Shown here: in pieces, positions 1-8,555 of the stretch
How the letters are laid out: each line of letters begins with the position of its first letter
Numbering within the stretch: the first letter of the stretch is position 1
Assembly: GCA_023442525.1 (NCBI GenBank)
Contig: JAEZZA010000031.1
Location: 538,003 to 602,002 of the forward strand
Direction: 5' to 3'
From: Bacteroidota bacterium
GTDB taxonomy: Bacteria > Bacteroidota > Bacteroidia > Bacteroidales > UBA10428
DNA length: 64,000 nucleotides
Program-made: the position numbers and the translations under genes
Notes under the pieces: model-generated
What the model was told of the DNA's origin: nothing
Databases searched by the model: none
What the model saw: the letters and a program-made list of their open reading frames with translations, nothing else

Positions 1-1853
1 TGTATACCGTTTGTTGTATATCTGAAATATAGTTTGGGTGATATGAAATTGGCTTTGAAATTCTTTGAATAAGTAAGTTCAAAACGGTTTTCTATTGCCG
101 GATCGAGACCTGGGTTACCAATCCGGACGTGCAGCGAGTCAGACCATACTGCAAACGGGTTGAGGCTGTTTATTGAGGGACGGAATATCTGCTTCCGGTA
201 GGAAAACTTCAGGCTCTGTTCGTTTTTGAGCGACTGGTTGAGGCTTACCTGGGGCAAAAATACCCAATAGTCGGATGTGGAATTGCTGTTTATGTCAATC
301 CAGGTATACTCACCGCGGACACCGGCCTGCCAGCTGAATTTTTTGATTTTACCCGACAAATTATAATAAGCTGTCTGACGGGTTTCACGGTACGAAAACT
401 CTTCGACATTTTCATCGGCAACATTTTCAATCTCAAATTGCTTGGTAAAATCGTTGTCCATCCATGCTGCATATGTTCTGATACCTGCTTCATTCCGGAT
501 ATTCTTTGTAGTAAAGCTGAAATCAAGCTTAAGTTCGCCATTCTTACGCATGTTATCGGTAAGATTCAGACGATCAATGAACAATTGAGGAGTTGTACCG
601 TCGAACGGATCCAGGTAAACCTCTGAGTATTCACTGCGTGCATTACCACTTTGGGTGTTGTAATAAATTTCGGCTTTCATATCATCGCCTTCTTTTTTGA
701 ATTTACGGTTGTAGAAGAGTGAGAAATACAGGTTGCTGCTTCTATCTATACCGTCAAGTCTTGTTTTCATCAGTTCATTGAGGTTGTTACCCGAATAAAT
801 ACTGCTGGTTGATTGATAATTATCCTGGACACCGTTCCAGCTTCTCCATTCGCCAAGGAAATTAAGCGATGACTTATCATTCAGGAACCAGTCGATTCCA
901 TAATTCATGTAATTATTAGCCCAGCTATTGATTCCCTTTCCATCTTTCTCAAAATAGTAAGGCAGTCCGTACACATCATCAATTTGGGTAGTGATTAACT
1001 CCGTGCCTTTGAAGCGTTCAAAATGAAGATTATCGGCTATGTAGAACCGGAAGTTTGAATTTCCGTATTCAAAGCTGGCATTAGGATCGGCAACAATTTT
1101 TTCGGGATGAGGAATGGGTACATTAATAGATCCACTCATTCCAAACCTGGCCTCCTTTTTCAGGAGGATGTTTATAACTCCCGATACATCAGCATCATAT
1201 TTCACACCGGGATTGGTAATAAGTTCAATTTTATCAATCATATCCGGTTTGATTTGCTTTACATAGTCTTTGTTTCTTAAAACTCCGTCGACATAAAACT
1301 GGATGTTGGATTGACCTTCGAGCGATACATTATCTTGAAAATCCACAGACACTGAAGGAATGTGTTTAAGTGCATCAAGGCCGTTTGATGAAGCCTTTCT
1401 GACATCATCATTAAGTGCAAAAACTGTCCGGTCGACCTTTTCTTCGCCTTTCAGACGTTGTCCCACAACTACTGCGGCGTCGATGGTTTTGACATCTTCC
1501 TGAAGTTTCAGTTCGCGTAAATCGATTACTTTATTCTGGCGGTTTACTTCAACGGTGGTTACAATGGTTTTATAACCAATAAAGGTGGCTTTTACACAAT
1601 ATTTTCCGTAGGGCAGATTTTTAAATTCAAACCTGCCGAGGTTGTCAGTGATAACTCCCGTCACGATGGAAGAATCTGCCGCGTTTAATAGTGCAACTGA
1701 GGCGAAGGATACCGGGGTGGAACTGCTGTCGCTTACAACGACACCTTTAACTGAGCCGGATTCTATATCATTGGCCACAGCAAAAGATGAAAACGACAGG
1801 CAAAAAAAGAGCATAAGAGTTACTTGAATATACTTCCGTAGATTCTGATTCAT
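1..1853 (-). CDS. TonB-dependent outer membrane receptor, 3' end outside window (partial)
   Basis: Reading the minus strand from the ATG at 1853 gives an open frame of 617 codons that runs off the left edge, so the C-terminal part of the barrel is missing. The first roughly 30 residues form a signal peptide. A CarboxypepD_reg-like beta-sandwich follows at about 37-115 (GRFEFKNLPYGKY). A plug domain lies at about 125-235 (LDALKHIPSVSV, YVDGVLRN, GVINILLKK), and then come beta-barrel strands, including the motif GNPGLDPAIENRFELTYS. The order resembles the outer membrane beta-barrel family of TonB receptors. There is no linked SusD gene, and the substrate cannot be told. It probably imports a ligand across the outer membrane using TonB energy. 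The frame was checked at several points and shows no break. Confidence 0.9.
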   Translation of the reverse strand, partial: MNQNLRKYIQVTLMLFFCLSFSSFAVANDIESGSVKGVVVSDSSSTPVSFASVALLNAADSSIVTGVITDNLGRFEFKNLPYGKYCVKATFIGYKTIVTTVEVNRQNKVIDLRELKLQEDVKTIDAAVVVGQRLKGEEKVDRTVFALNDDVRKASSNGLDALKHIPSVSVDFQDNVSLEGQSNIQFYVDGVLRNKDYVKQIKPDMIDKIELITNPGVKYDADVSGVINILLKKEARFGMSGSINVPIPHPEKIVADPNASFEYGNSNFRFYIADNLHFERFKGTELITTQIDDVYGLPYYFEKDGKGINSWANNYMNYGIDWFLNDKSSLNFLGEWRSWNGVQDNYQSTSSIYSGNNLNELMKTRLDGIDRSSNLYFSLFYNRKFKKEGDDMKAEIYYNTQSGNARSEYSEVYLDPFDGTTPQLFIDRLNLTDNMRKNGELKLDFSFTTKNIRNEAGIRTYAAWMDNDFTKQFEIENVADENVEEFSYRETRQTAYYNLSGKIKKFSWQAGVRGEYTWIDINSNSTSDYWVFLPQVSLNQSLKNEQSLKFSYRKQIFRPSINSLNPFAVWSDSLHVRIGNPGLDPAIENRFELTYSKNFKANFISPKLYFRYTTNGI

Positions 1854-2247
1854 GGCTGAAAAATTGTAAATGGTTACTAACTAGTTCGGGGGCCCTGTTA
1901 ACGAAGTTTTAACATATTTCGGGCCAAACTTTATATGTAGTTGTTATTCAACTATTTAACTAAGTATGTAAACAAATTTCGTCTGAATAAAAATGCACGC
2001 CTTTGATACTCCGTTGTCCGATTTCGAACACTTTTACTTTTTATGCCTTTGGCATGTCAACGCAGAAAGCGCAGAAGGAGCAGCTGCAACCCTCAGCGAT
2101 TTCTGCGAACCAGCCAGAGGCTGGATCTGCGGAGAACTCATGCCCTAAACCCGTGCGCATCTGGAACCCCTGGAACCCCTGGAACTCTTTCCTTTACCTT
2201 GGTGGTTATCAAATTTCTTCCATAACTTTACCAAAACGCTTACAGAT
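1854..2247. other. 394-bp spacer with low-complexity words
   Basis: This spacer lies between the TonB receptor start and the FMN reductase start. The left half is AT-rich and presumably holds the receptor promoter, but no good TAnnTTTG box was found. The right half holds repeated 'GCAGAA/CTGCG' words (about 2058-2140) and a 9-bp tandem array. Two short open frames here (about 60-84 codons) consist of the repeat itself and look non-coding. Confidence 0.5.
2161..2185. repeat. Tandem 9-bp repeat CTGGAACCC
   Basis: Two full copies and one partial copy of CTGGAACCC lie in tandem just after a stretch of GCAGAA/CTGCG words. It is one of several short-word arrays found only between genes in this window. 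Confidence 0.8.
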
Positions 2248-2805
2248 ATGCCTCTGATCGCGATAATTTCAGCCAGCATCAGGAACAACAGAAACAGCCA
2301 CCGCGTAGCGCTCTATTTTAAAAGGTTCCTTGAAGAAAGGAAACTGGCGGAAGTGGACATACTCGACCTGTTATCATATAATTTCCCGTTATTTCATGAA
2401 AGGATCCAGTACCTTGAATCTCCTCCCCCTGAAGCTCTGGATTTCGTGCAAAAAATCCGTTCCGCCGATGGTATTATCATTATCACTCCCGAATATAACG
2501 GTGGATACCCGGCAAGTTTGAAAAATGTGATTGATTTGCTCACAAATGAATGGAAGAGAAAGCCCGTAGCCATATCCACTTCATCCGATGGCAGTTTCGG
2601 AGGTAGCCAGGTAATTACGTCGCTGCAGTTTTCCTTGTGGAAGATTAAGGCATGGACAGTACCCGCCATGTTTCCGGTTCCCAATGTGAATGTTTCATTC
2701 AGTGAAGACGGGATACCGGAAAATAAAGAAGTGACCGACAGAAGAGCTGAGGCTTTTGTGAATGAATTACTGTGGTGTGTTGAAGCGGCAAAGAAGATGA
2801 GTTAA
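2248..2805 (+). CDS. NADPH-dependent FMN reductase family protein
   Basis: A 185-residue flavodoxin-fold protein. The N-terminal phosphate-binding loop ASIRNNRNS (residues 9-17) and the signature PEYNGGYPASLKN (81-93) mark the NADPH-dependent FMN reductase / azoreductase / chromate-reductase family. Members bind FMN and reduce flavin, quinones or other acceptors in the cytoplasm. The length is typical of the family and the physiological substrate cannot be assigned. The gene is followed 27 bp downstream by a second flavin-binding protein, so the two may be co-transcribed as a small redox or detoxification unit. ATG at 2248 is the only sensible start. Confidence 0.85.
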   Translation: MPLIAIISASIRNNRNSHRVALYFKRFLEERKLAEVDILDLLSYNFPLFHERIQYLESPPPEALDFVQKIRSADGIIIITPEYNGGYPASLKNVIDLLTNEWKRKPVAISTSSDGSFGGSQVITSLQFSLWKIKAWTVPAMFPVPNVNVSFSEDGIPENKEVTDRRAEAFVNELLWCVEAAKKMS

Positions 2806-2832
2806 TTTGTCAATATAAAAATCCGGAGCAAA

Positions 2833-3555
2833 ATGCGTCGTAGTGATAAGGAAATAAGTGATAAAAGAATTATCGAAGAAGTATTTGAAAAATCCGAAAT
2901 CTGCAGGCTGGGGATTGCAGATGAGGGAGTCCCTTATATCGTTCCTCTGAATTACGGGTATAGCGACGGTAAACTATACTTTCATACAGCACGACAGGGC
3001 AGAAAAATCGAATTGCTCTGCAAAAACAACCGGGTGGCTTTTGAAATTGAATACCTCAATGAGATCGTTAAGGGCGATATGCCCTGCAACTGGACTGCAC
3101 GTTACCGGAGCCTGATGGGTACAGGAAATGTAGAAATAATTGAGGACGAAAATCAGATCAGGGACGGACTCAATATTATTATGTCACATTATGGCAGTAC
3201 GGAGAATACTTACAATGAAGCCAATCTCAAGAGAATATTCATACTAAAACTTACAATTGAATCGGTGACAGGAAAACAATCGGGGTTTGAAACAAGCGAT
3301 GAAGACTCATTACTGGTTATTGATGTTCGCTCCGCCAGGGAATTCAGTTCAGGCGCTTACCCGGGCGCCATAAATATTCCCCTGAACGAGCTGGCAGGCC
3401 GCACTTCCGAATTGGGTGAAAACAGGAAAAGAGAAATAATTGTTTATTGCGCTTCTGGCTCCCGATCGTCTTACGCCAAAAAAATGCTCAATGACCTGGG
3501 GTTTGAAAACGTAAAGAATGGCGGCGGAATCGGACAAATGATGCAGAGGCGGTAA
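2833..3555 (+). CDS. PNPOx-like flavin-binding protein fused to a rhodanese domain
   Basis: A 240-residue two-domain protein. Residues 1-150 resemble the pyridoxamine-phosphate-oxidase-like split-barrel proteins of the NimA / flavin-nucleotide-binding type (motifs GVPYIVPLNYGY, LYFHTARQGRKIELL, GTGNVEIIED). Residues 158-238 are a rhodanese domain with DVRSAREFSSGAYPGAINIP and the active-site loop CASGSR, with the catalytic cysteine at residue 206. Rhodanese domains carry persulfide sulfur on that cysteine. NimA-like domains bind flavin or haem and can reduce nitroimidazoles. The joined form suggests sulfur-transfer or redox chemistry, but this is inference. It lies 27 bp downstream of the FMN reductase gene. 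Confidence 0.85.
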   Translation: MRRSDKEISDKRIIEEVFEKSEICRLGIADEGVPYIVPLNYGYSDGKLYFHTARQGRKIELLCKNNRVAFEIEYLNEIVKGDMPCNWTARYRSLMGTGNVEIIEDENQIRDGLNIIMSHYGSTENTYNEANLKRIFILKLTIESVTGKQSGFETSDEDSLLVIDVRSAREFSSGAYPGAINIPLNELAGRTSELGENRKREIIVYCASGSRSSYAKKMLNDLGFENVKNGGGIGQMMQRR

Positions 3556-3571
3556 ACCTTAATCTCCCTGC

Positions 3572-4042
3572 CTATTCCTCCAGGAAGGGCATCTGACGAT
3601 CCACTAATACATCCAGCGAAATAAAGGTCTCGGTGCGGGCAACGCCTTTGATGGACTGAATCTTATCCGCAAGCACCACACGGAGGTGCTCATTATCTTT
3701 AGTATATACCTCTATAAACATAGCCCATTGGCCAGTAATATAATGTATCTGCGTTATCTCATGAATTTTTAAGAGTTTTTCAGACACATTACTGAATAAG
3801 GCCGCGTTGTCGAGAAATATTCCAATAAAAGCACAAGTTTTATATCCCAGTTTCTTTGGATCGACGTTGAATTGCGAACCCACAATAATGCCCATTTTCA
3901 TCAGCTTTTGAACCCTTTGATGAATTGCTGCGCCTGAAATTTTACATGCACGGGCCACTTCAAGAAATGGCGCACGGGCGTTTTTAGTAAGAATGGAAAG
4001 AATTTTCCGATCTAAACTATCAATTTGAAAGTCATTCTTCAT
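3572..4042 (-). CDS. Lrp/AsnC family transcriptional regulator
   Basis: 156 residues with the standard Lrp layout. An N-terminal winged helix-turn-helix (about 5-60, LDRKILSILTKNARAPFLEV and GAAIHQRVQKLMKMGII) is followed by a RAM/ligand-binding domain (about 68-150). Such proteins form octamers and sense amino acids. The gene is divergent from asnB across a 208-bp AT-rich spacer that contains a perfect inverted repeat. In E. coli the family member AsnC controls asnA in response to asparagine, so control of asnB/asnA here is a reasonable inference. Its stop lies 16 bp from the convergent flavin/rhodanese gene. Confidence 0.9.
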   Translation of the reverse strand: MKNDFQIDSLDRKILSILTKNARAPFLEVARACKISGAAIHQRVQKLMKMGIIVGSQFNVDPKKLGYKTCAFIGIFLDNAALFSNVSEKLLKIHEITQIHYITGQWAMFIEVYTKDNEHLRVVLADKIQSIKGVARTETFISLDVLVDRQMPFLEE

Positions 4043-4086
4043 ATTATTGATCCGTTATATAACATTTATTATATTATTTGATCGAT

Positions 4087-4107
4087 TTACTTTCACTTTG
4101 AAAGTAA
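4087..4107. promoter_or_regulatory. Perfect inverted repeat, candidate Lrp/AsnC operator
   Basis: TTACTTTCA and TGAAAGTAA are exact reverse complements separated by CTT. The site lies 45 bp upstream of the regulator start and about 140 bp upstream of asnB. The size and position fit an operator for the neighbouring regulator, but Lrp sites are usually degenerate, so the assignment is tentative. Confidence 0.5.
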
Positions 4108-4165
4108 TTATATATTATTTATTTCAGTTAGTAACTAATTCGGTTCAATAATTGTTTTCTATATG

Positions 4166-4173
4166 TATTTTTG
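4166..4173 (+). promoter_or_regulatory. Possible -7 box for asnB (TATTTTTG)
   Basis: TATTTTTG matches the Bacteroidota -7 consensus TAnnTTTG and lies 77 bp upstream of the asnB ATG. No convincing TTG is present at the correct distance upstream, so support is limited to the -7 element. Confidence 0.35.
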
Positions 4174-4250
4174 TTAGCAAATAATCAAATGTAGTAACAA
4201 TCTGAAACAACTTCAGACTATCACAAACTCAATCTTCAAATAACTTAATT

Positions 4251-5870
4251 ATGTGTGGAATCTTAGCAATAATCGGAAAGTCGCAGCCCGAAAAAGCCCG
4301 GGAACTTGCATCACGAATGAAACACCGTGGGCCCGACGAAAGGGACATGTATGTCGATCCGGTCAGCGGATCGATATTATGCCATGAAAGGCTTTCAATA
4401 ATTGATCTTACCACCGGCAAACAACCGATTAAAGGAACCAATTCAGCGTATGTAGTACATAACGGTGAAATATACAATCATCAAAAACTCAGGGAAACCA
4501 TCCTCAGCCATCATACTTTCCACACAACATGCGACAGTGAAGTCATTGTTCACCTGTATGAAGAATTCGGATTCGATTTCTGCAGTTACCTCGATGGCGA
4601 TTTTGCATTTGTTGTGGTTGACGGAGACAGGTTCGTCGCCGGCCGCGATCCGATTGGTGTTAAACCTTTGTACTATGGAACCGATGAATATGGTCGGATC
4701 TACTTTGCATCGGAAATGAAGGCATTGGCTGATCAATGCAAGGAATTTCACGCTTTTCCTCCGGGACATTATTACACCAGCGAACATGGCCTGCAAAAGT
4801 ATTACCATCCGCAATGGGAAGATTCCGGCCGCTGTATTGATCATGGCGACCTTTCGAAGGTCAGAAATGCCTTGATTGAAGCTACCCGTAAACGTCTCAT
4901 GAGTGATGTTCCATTAGCTGTATTGCTTTCGGGAGGACTCGATTCAAGTCTGATATCATCCATAACCAAACGCCTGATACAAGAAACCGGAAGGGAATTG
5001 CATTCATTTACGGTAGGACTTGGCCCGCAGGCTCCCGACCTGAAATATGCCCGTAAGGTGGCCGACTTTATCGGTACAACACATCATGAGGTTTATTTTT
5101 CCGTTGAACAGGGCATATCAATAATCGATAAGCTGATCTGGCATCTCGAAAGCTATGATGTTACTACAGTCAGAGCCTCCACTCCTATGTATTTCCTGGC
5201 CGAATATATTAAAGCAATGGGCATAAAGGTTGTGCTTTCGGGTGAGGGAGCCGACGAGGATTTTGGCGGATACCTGTACTTTCATAACGCACCATCCGAC
5301 CGCGATTTCCAGGATGAAACCATCAGGAGAGTTAAACTTCTTTCCACTGCCGATTGTCTTCGTGCAGATAAATCGACCATGGCACACGGACTTGAAGTAC
5401 GAGTCCCCTTCCTGGATAAAGATTTTCACGATGTGGTTATGTCGATTGACCCATCATACAAGCGACCCGACCGTTCAAAAGGCATTATAGAAAAACACAT
5501 CCTGCGACAGGCATTCGACGATAGGGAACAGCCCTATCTTCCCGATGAAATCCTTTGGCGTCAGAAAGAACAATTCAGCGATGGTGTGGGATACTCCTGG
5601 ATAAATGGTATTATTGATTACTGCGAAAAGGTAGTTTCCGATGCAGATTTCGAACTGGCTGCCTTCAGATTCCCCCACAATACGCCATTAACCAAGGAAG
5701 CCTATTATTACAGGCAGATTTTTGAAAGACATTTTCCTCAGAAGCATGCTGCCGAAACCGTTCTCAAATGGATTCCCAAATGGCAGAAAAACACTGATCC
5801 TTCAGGACGTGTAGCCGATCAGCACATAAATAAAATAGAGGAATTAAAAACACAGAAAATTGCAGTTTAA
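4251..5870 (+). CDS. asnB: Asparagine synthase (glutamine-hydrolysing)
   Basis: 539 residues, close to the usual length of AsnB (about 550). The start is fixed by the Ntn-type nucleophile Cys2 (MCGILAIIG). The glutaminase domain carries HERLSIIDL and the glutamine-binding NGEIYNH (71-77). The synthetase domain has the PP-loop LSGGLDSS (226-233) and GEGADEDFGGY. It transfers ammonia released from glutamine to aspartate activated as beta-aspartyl-AMP. It is divergent from an Lrp/AsnC regulator and is followed, after a strong terminator, by the ammonia-dependent enzyme AsnA. Keeping both enzyme types adjacent suggests alternative use of glutamine or ammonia according to nitrogen supply. Confidence 0.96.
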   Translation: MCGILAIIGKSQPEKARELASRMKHRGPDERDMYVDPVSGSILCHERLSIIDLTTGKQPIKGTNSAYVVHNGEIYNHQKLRETILSHHTFHTTCDSEVIVHLYEEFGFDFCSYLDGDFAFVVVDGDRFVAGRDPIGVKPLYYGTDEYGRIYFASEMKALADQCKEFHAFPPGHYYTSEHGLQKYYHPQWEDSGRCIDHGDLSKVRNALIEATRKRLMSDVPLAVLLSGGLDSSLISSITKRLIQETGRELHSFTVGLGPQAPDLKYARKVADFIGTTHHEVYFSVEQGISIIDKLIWHLESYDVTTVRASTPMYFLAEYIKAMGIKVVLSGEGADEDFGGYLYFHNAPSDRDFQDETIRRVKLLSTADCLRADKSTMAHGLEVRVPFLDKDFHDVVMSIDPSYKRPDRSKGIIEKHILRQAFDDREQPYLPDEILWRQKEQFSDGVGYSWINGIIDYCEKVVSDADFELAAFRFPHNTPLTKEAYYYRQIFERHFPQKHAAETVLKWIPKWQKNTDPSGRVADQHINKIEELKTQKIAV

Positions 5871-5932
5871 AATCAGTTACCGGTAGTAATAGCAATATCA
5901 AATCCCTGGCAATATTTTGCCGGTTATAGTAA

Positions 5933-5984
5933 AAAATGGAAGCATTCCTGCTTTATTACTTGCAGGAATGTTTCCATTTTATTT
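5933..5984 (+). terminator. Rho-independent terminator after asnB
   Basis: A 19-nt stem with one mismatch is formed by 5933-5951 and 5962-5980, with a 10-nt loop. The right arm ends in TTTT followed by ATTTTG. It lies 63 bp after the asnB stop and upstream of the asnA promoter, so it separates the two asparagine synthetase genes into different transcription units. Confidence 0.85.
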
Positions 5985-5990
5985 TGCAGC

Positions 5991-6020
5991 TTGATTAACT
6001 CAGGTATTATTATATTTTTG
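5991..6020 (+). promoter_or_regulatory. Bacteroidota-type promoter for asnA
   Basis: TTG at 5991-5993 and TATTTTTG at 6013-6020 are 19 bp apart, matching the -33 / -7 (TAnnTTTG) promoter used by the primary sigma factor of Bacteroidota. It lies directly after the asnB terminator and 31 bp upstream of the asnA ATG. Confidence 0.6.
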
Positions 6021-6051
6021 TAATCATTAATTAATAAATATATATGCTTTC

Positions 6052-7092
6052 ATGAGCAAGCCATTGATTGTCCCTCCCGGATACAGAAGTTTTCTTGATC
6101 TCAACCAAACTGAAAAAGCGATTAAACTTGTAAAAGATACATTTCAACAGCAACTTTCAGCTGAACTAAACCTTAAGAGAGTTACCGCACCGTTGTTTGT
6201 TCTTAAAGGAACCGGTATCAACGATGACCTGAATGGTGTTGAACGTAAGGTTAGCTTTCCCATAAAAGACATGAACGATGCCAGCGCAGAAGTTGTGAAC
6301 TCTCTGGCTAAATGGAAGCGAATGGCACTGGCCGATTATTGTATTCCGCACGGCAACGGCATTTACACCGATATGAATGCCATAAGACCTGATGAGGAAT
6401 TCAGCAACATTCATTCGCTTTATGTAGACCAGTGGGATTGGGAAAGGGTCATCGCGGAAAAGGAACGAAACATCGACTTTCTTAAATATATAGTCCATAA
6501 GATCTATGAGGTGTGTAAACGGACAGAATATGTTGTTTACGAAAACTACAATTCTCTTAAACCCTTTCTTCCGCACGAAATTAAAATTTTGCACTCAGAG
6601 GAACTACTGTCACAATATCCCAATCTTTCGCCCCGCGAACGCGAATATGAAGCTGCAAAAAAATACGGTGCCATTTTCGTCATGGGGATAGGCGGAATAT
6701 TGCCAAACGGGGAAATACATGACGGGCGGGCACCAGACTATGATGATTGGTCCACTCCCACGATAAAAGAATACAAAGGACTGAACGGCGATATCATTTT
6801 GTGGAACCCGGTTCTCGAAACTGCATTTGAAATATCATCAATGGGAATAAGGGTCGATAGGGATTCTCTTTTAAAACAACTCGAGATTTCAGGTGTTCCT
6901 GAAAGAGCTGAGATGCTGTTTCACAAAAGGCTCATCAATAATGAATTGCCCTTATCGATTGGAGGCGGAATAGGCCAATCACGTATCTGCATGTTTTATT
7001 TACGAAAAGCCCATATAGGAGAAGTTCAGGCCAGCGTATGGCCCCCTGAACTCCTTGAAGAATGCAGGAAAAATAACATATTCCTTTTGTAA
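6052..7092 (+). CDS. asnA: Aspartate--ammonia ligase
   Basis: 346 residues, slightly longer than the E. coli enzyme (330). AsnA is related to class II aminoacyl-tRNA synthetases and makes asparagine from aspartate, free ammonia and ATP. Family features visible are FPIKDMNDASAEVVNSLAKWKR, the acidic stretch near YVDQWDWE, and the motif-3-like GGGIGQSR at 304-311. The gene has its own promoter after the asnB terminator and lies 29 bp upstream of galK. It is unrelated in sequence to AsnB, so the locus has two independent routes to asparagine. Confidence 0.95.
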   Translation: MSKPLIVPPGYRSFLDLNQTEKAIKLVKDTFQQQLSAELNLKRVTAPLFVLKGTGINDDLNGVERKVSFPIKDMNDASAEVVNSLAKWKRMALADYCIPHGNGIYTDMNAIRPDEEFSNIHSLYVDQWDWERVIAEKERNIDFLKYIVHKIYEVCKRTEYVVYENYNSLKPFLPHEIKILHSEELLSQYPNLSPREREYEAAKKYGAIFVMGIGGILPNGEIHDGRAPDYDDWSTPTIKEYKGLNGDIILWNPVLETAFEISSMGIRVDRDSLLKQLEISGVPERAEMLFHKRLINNELPLSIGGGIGQSRICMFYLRKAHIGEVQASVWPPELLEECRKNNIFLL

Positions 7093-7121
7093 TTATTGCT
7101 AACGATTAATTAACTCAACTC

Positions 7122-8399
7122 ATGTCTACAGAGACTATATTTTCAAAACTAAACGCCGGTTCAGCAGCTCTAAAAGCATTATATGGAACCGACGCGGCTG
7201 AATTGCAGAAACAGGCCACTCGTTATACAAATATCCTCAGGAAGTACATTTCCGAATTTGGTGAAGCACCGGTTGAATTTTTCTCATCGCCGGGCAGAAC
7301 CGAGATCGGAGGCAACCATACCGATCATAATTACGGATGTGTTCTTGCCGGTGCGGTTAACCTCGACAATGCCGCAGTTGCCGCCGCTAACAACACAAAA
7401 GTTGTACGCGTGATATCTGAAGGTTACCCGGTTTTTGAAGTGGATCTTACGAACCTGGAGCCTGTTCAATCCGAAAAATTCACATCGGCAGCTCTGGTTA
7501 GAGGCATTTGCGCCCGGATGAAAGAACAGGGTTTCAAAATAGGCGGATTTAACGCGGTGATCGACGGCGGAGTTCCCAAAGGTTCGGGATTAAGTTCATC
7601 CGCATCCTTTGAAGTGCTGATCGGTGAAATGGTAAACCAGCTTTTTAATAACGGAAAGCTCGACCCGATTCAGAATGCGATAAACGGACAATATTCCGAG
7701 AATAATTACTTCGGCAAGCCTTGCGGTTTAATGGATCAGACGGCCTGCTCCATGGGTGGACTTATAACCATCGACTTCAGGGATCCTTCCAAACCGGTAG
7801 TTAAAAAGGTAAATTTTGATTTTGTGGCCACAGGATTTGCCCTAGTAATTACAGATACCGGCGGTAATCATGCTGATTTGAACGATGAATACGCATCGTT
7901 ACCAACCGACATGAAGGCTGTTGCTTCGCAACTTGGCGCAAAAGTTTTGCGTGAAGTCACTTTGGAACAGGTTATCGACATAGCTCCGAAAATCCGTGAA
8001 AAAGTAGGCGATCGTGCCATCCTGCGTGCAATCCATTTCCAGGGTGATAACCAGAGAGTAGCCGACCAGGTTGCCGCACTTGAAAAAAACGACTTTAAGT
8101 CGTTCCTGAATATGGTCATCGAATCGGGATTCAGCTCATATATGTATAATCAGAATATATTCCCGGTTAATAATGTAAGAGAACAAGGAGTATCACTGGC
8201 GCTTGCATTAAGCCACCTGGTACTGAAAGACCAGGGCGCATGGCGTGTACATGGCGGCGGATTTGCAGGTACAATCCAGGCATTCGTACCCAATAACCTG
8301 CTCGATAAATATGTCAGCACCCTCGAACATGTGTATGGGAAAGGCGCCTGCCATAAGCTTTTCATAAGACCGCAGGGGACGATAAAAGTTTCAATATAA
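7122..8399 (+). CDS. galK: Galactokinase
   Basis: 425 residues of the GHMP kinase superfamily. It shows the galactokinase signature PGRTEIGGNHTDHN (57-70), the ATP-binding glycine/serine loop PKGSGLSSSASFE, CGLMDQTACSMGG around the catalytic Asp region, and the C-terminal GHMP motif HGGGFAGTIQAF. It phosphorylates alpha-D-galactose at C1 in the cytoplasm. It is somewhat longer than E. coli GalK (382), mainly because of an N-terminal extension of about 45 residues. It is followed by galM and a hexose transporter. galT and galE are not in the window, so the rest of the Leloir pathway must lie elsewhere. Confidence 0.95.
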   Translation: MSTETIFSKLNAGSAALKALYGTDAAELQKQATRYTNILRKYISEFGEAPVEFFSSPGRTEIGGNHTDHNYGCVLAGAVNLDNAAVAAANNTKVVRVISEGYPVFEVDLTNLEPVQSEKFTSAALVRGICARMKEQGFKIGGFNAVIDGGVPKGSGLSSSASFEVLIGEMVNQLFNNGKLDPIQNAINGQYSENNYFGKPCGLMDQTACSMGGLITIDFRDPSKPVVKKVNFDFVATGFALVITDTGGNHADLNDEYASLPTDMKAVASQLGAKVLREVTLEQVIDIAPKIREKVGDRAILRAIHFQGDNQRVADQVAALEKNDFKSFLNMVIESGFSSYMYNQNIFPVNNVREQGVSLALALSHLVLKDQGAWRVHGGGFAGTIQAFVPNNLLDKYVSTLEHVYGKGACHKLFIRPQGTIKVSI

Positions 8400-8427
8400 T
8401 ATCCATTTTATTTTGTTTGATAAAAAA

Positions 8428-8462
8428 TTGTTTGAAGTTGTTTGGAGTTGTTTGGAGTTGTT
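8428..8462. repeat. Tandem 10-bp repeat GTTGTTTGGA
   Basis: Three to four imperfect copies of GTTGTTTGGA lie between galK and galM. A second array with a different 10-bp word lies 50 bp downstream in the same spacer. Confidence 0.8.
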
Positions 8463-8511
8463 AAATCCCTCTTCAAACTTCTTCTTCAACCATGAGGTCA
8501 GAAGACATAGC

Positions 8512-8539
8512 ATCAAACCTTATCAAACCTTATCAAACT
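8512..8539. repeat. Tandem 10-bp repeat TATCAAACCT
   Basis: Three copies of (TA)TCAAACCT lie immediately before galM, ending 16 bp before its ATG. The array therefore probably lies in the leader or promoter of galM. Confidence 0.8.
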
Positions 8540-8555
8540 ATTAAACTAATAAACT

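Noticed and set aside
2003..2257. Two overlapping short open frames upstream of the FMN reductase
   Set aside because: They consist of the low-complexity intergenic words (GCAGAA, CTGGAACCC) and have no recognisable protein features.
5118..5429. Antisense open frames inside asnB and many other genes
   Set aside because: These are reading-frame shadows of well-supported genes on the other strand.
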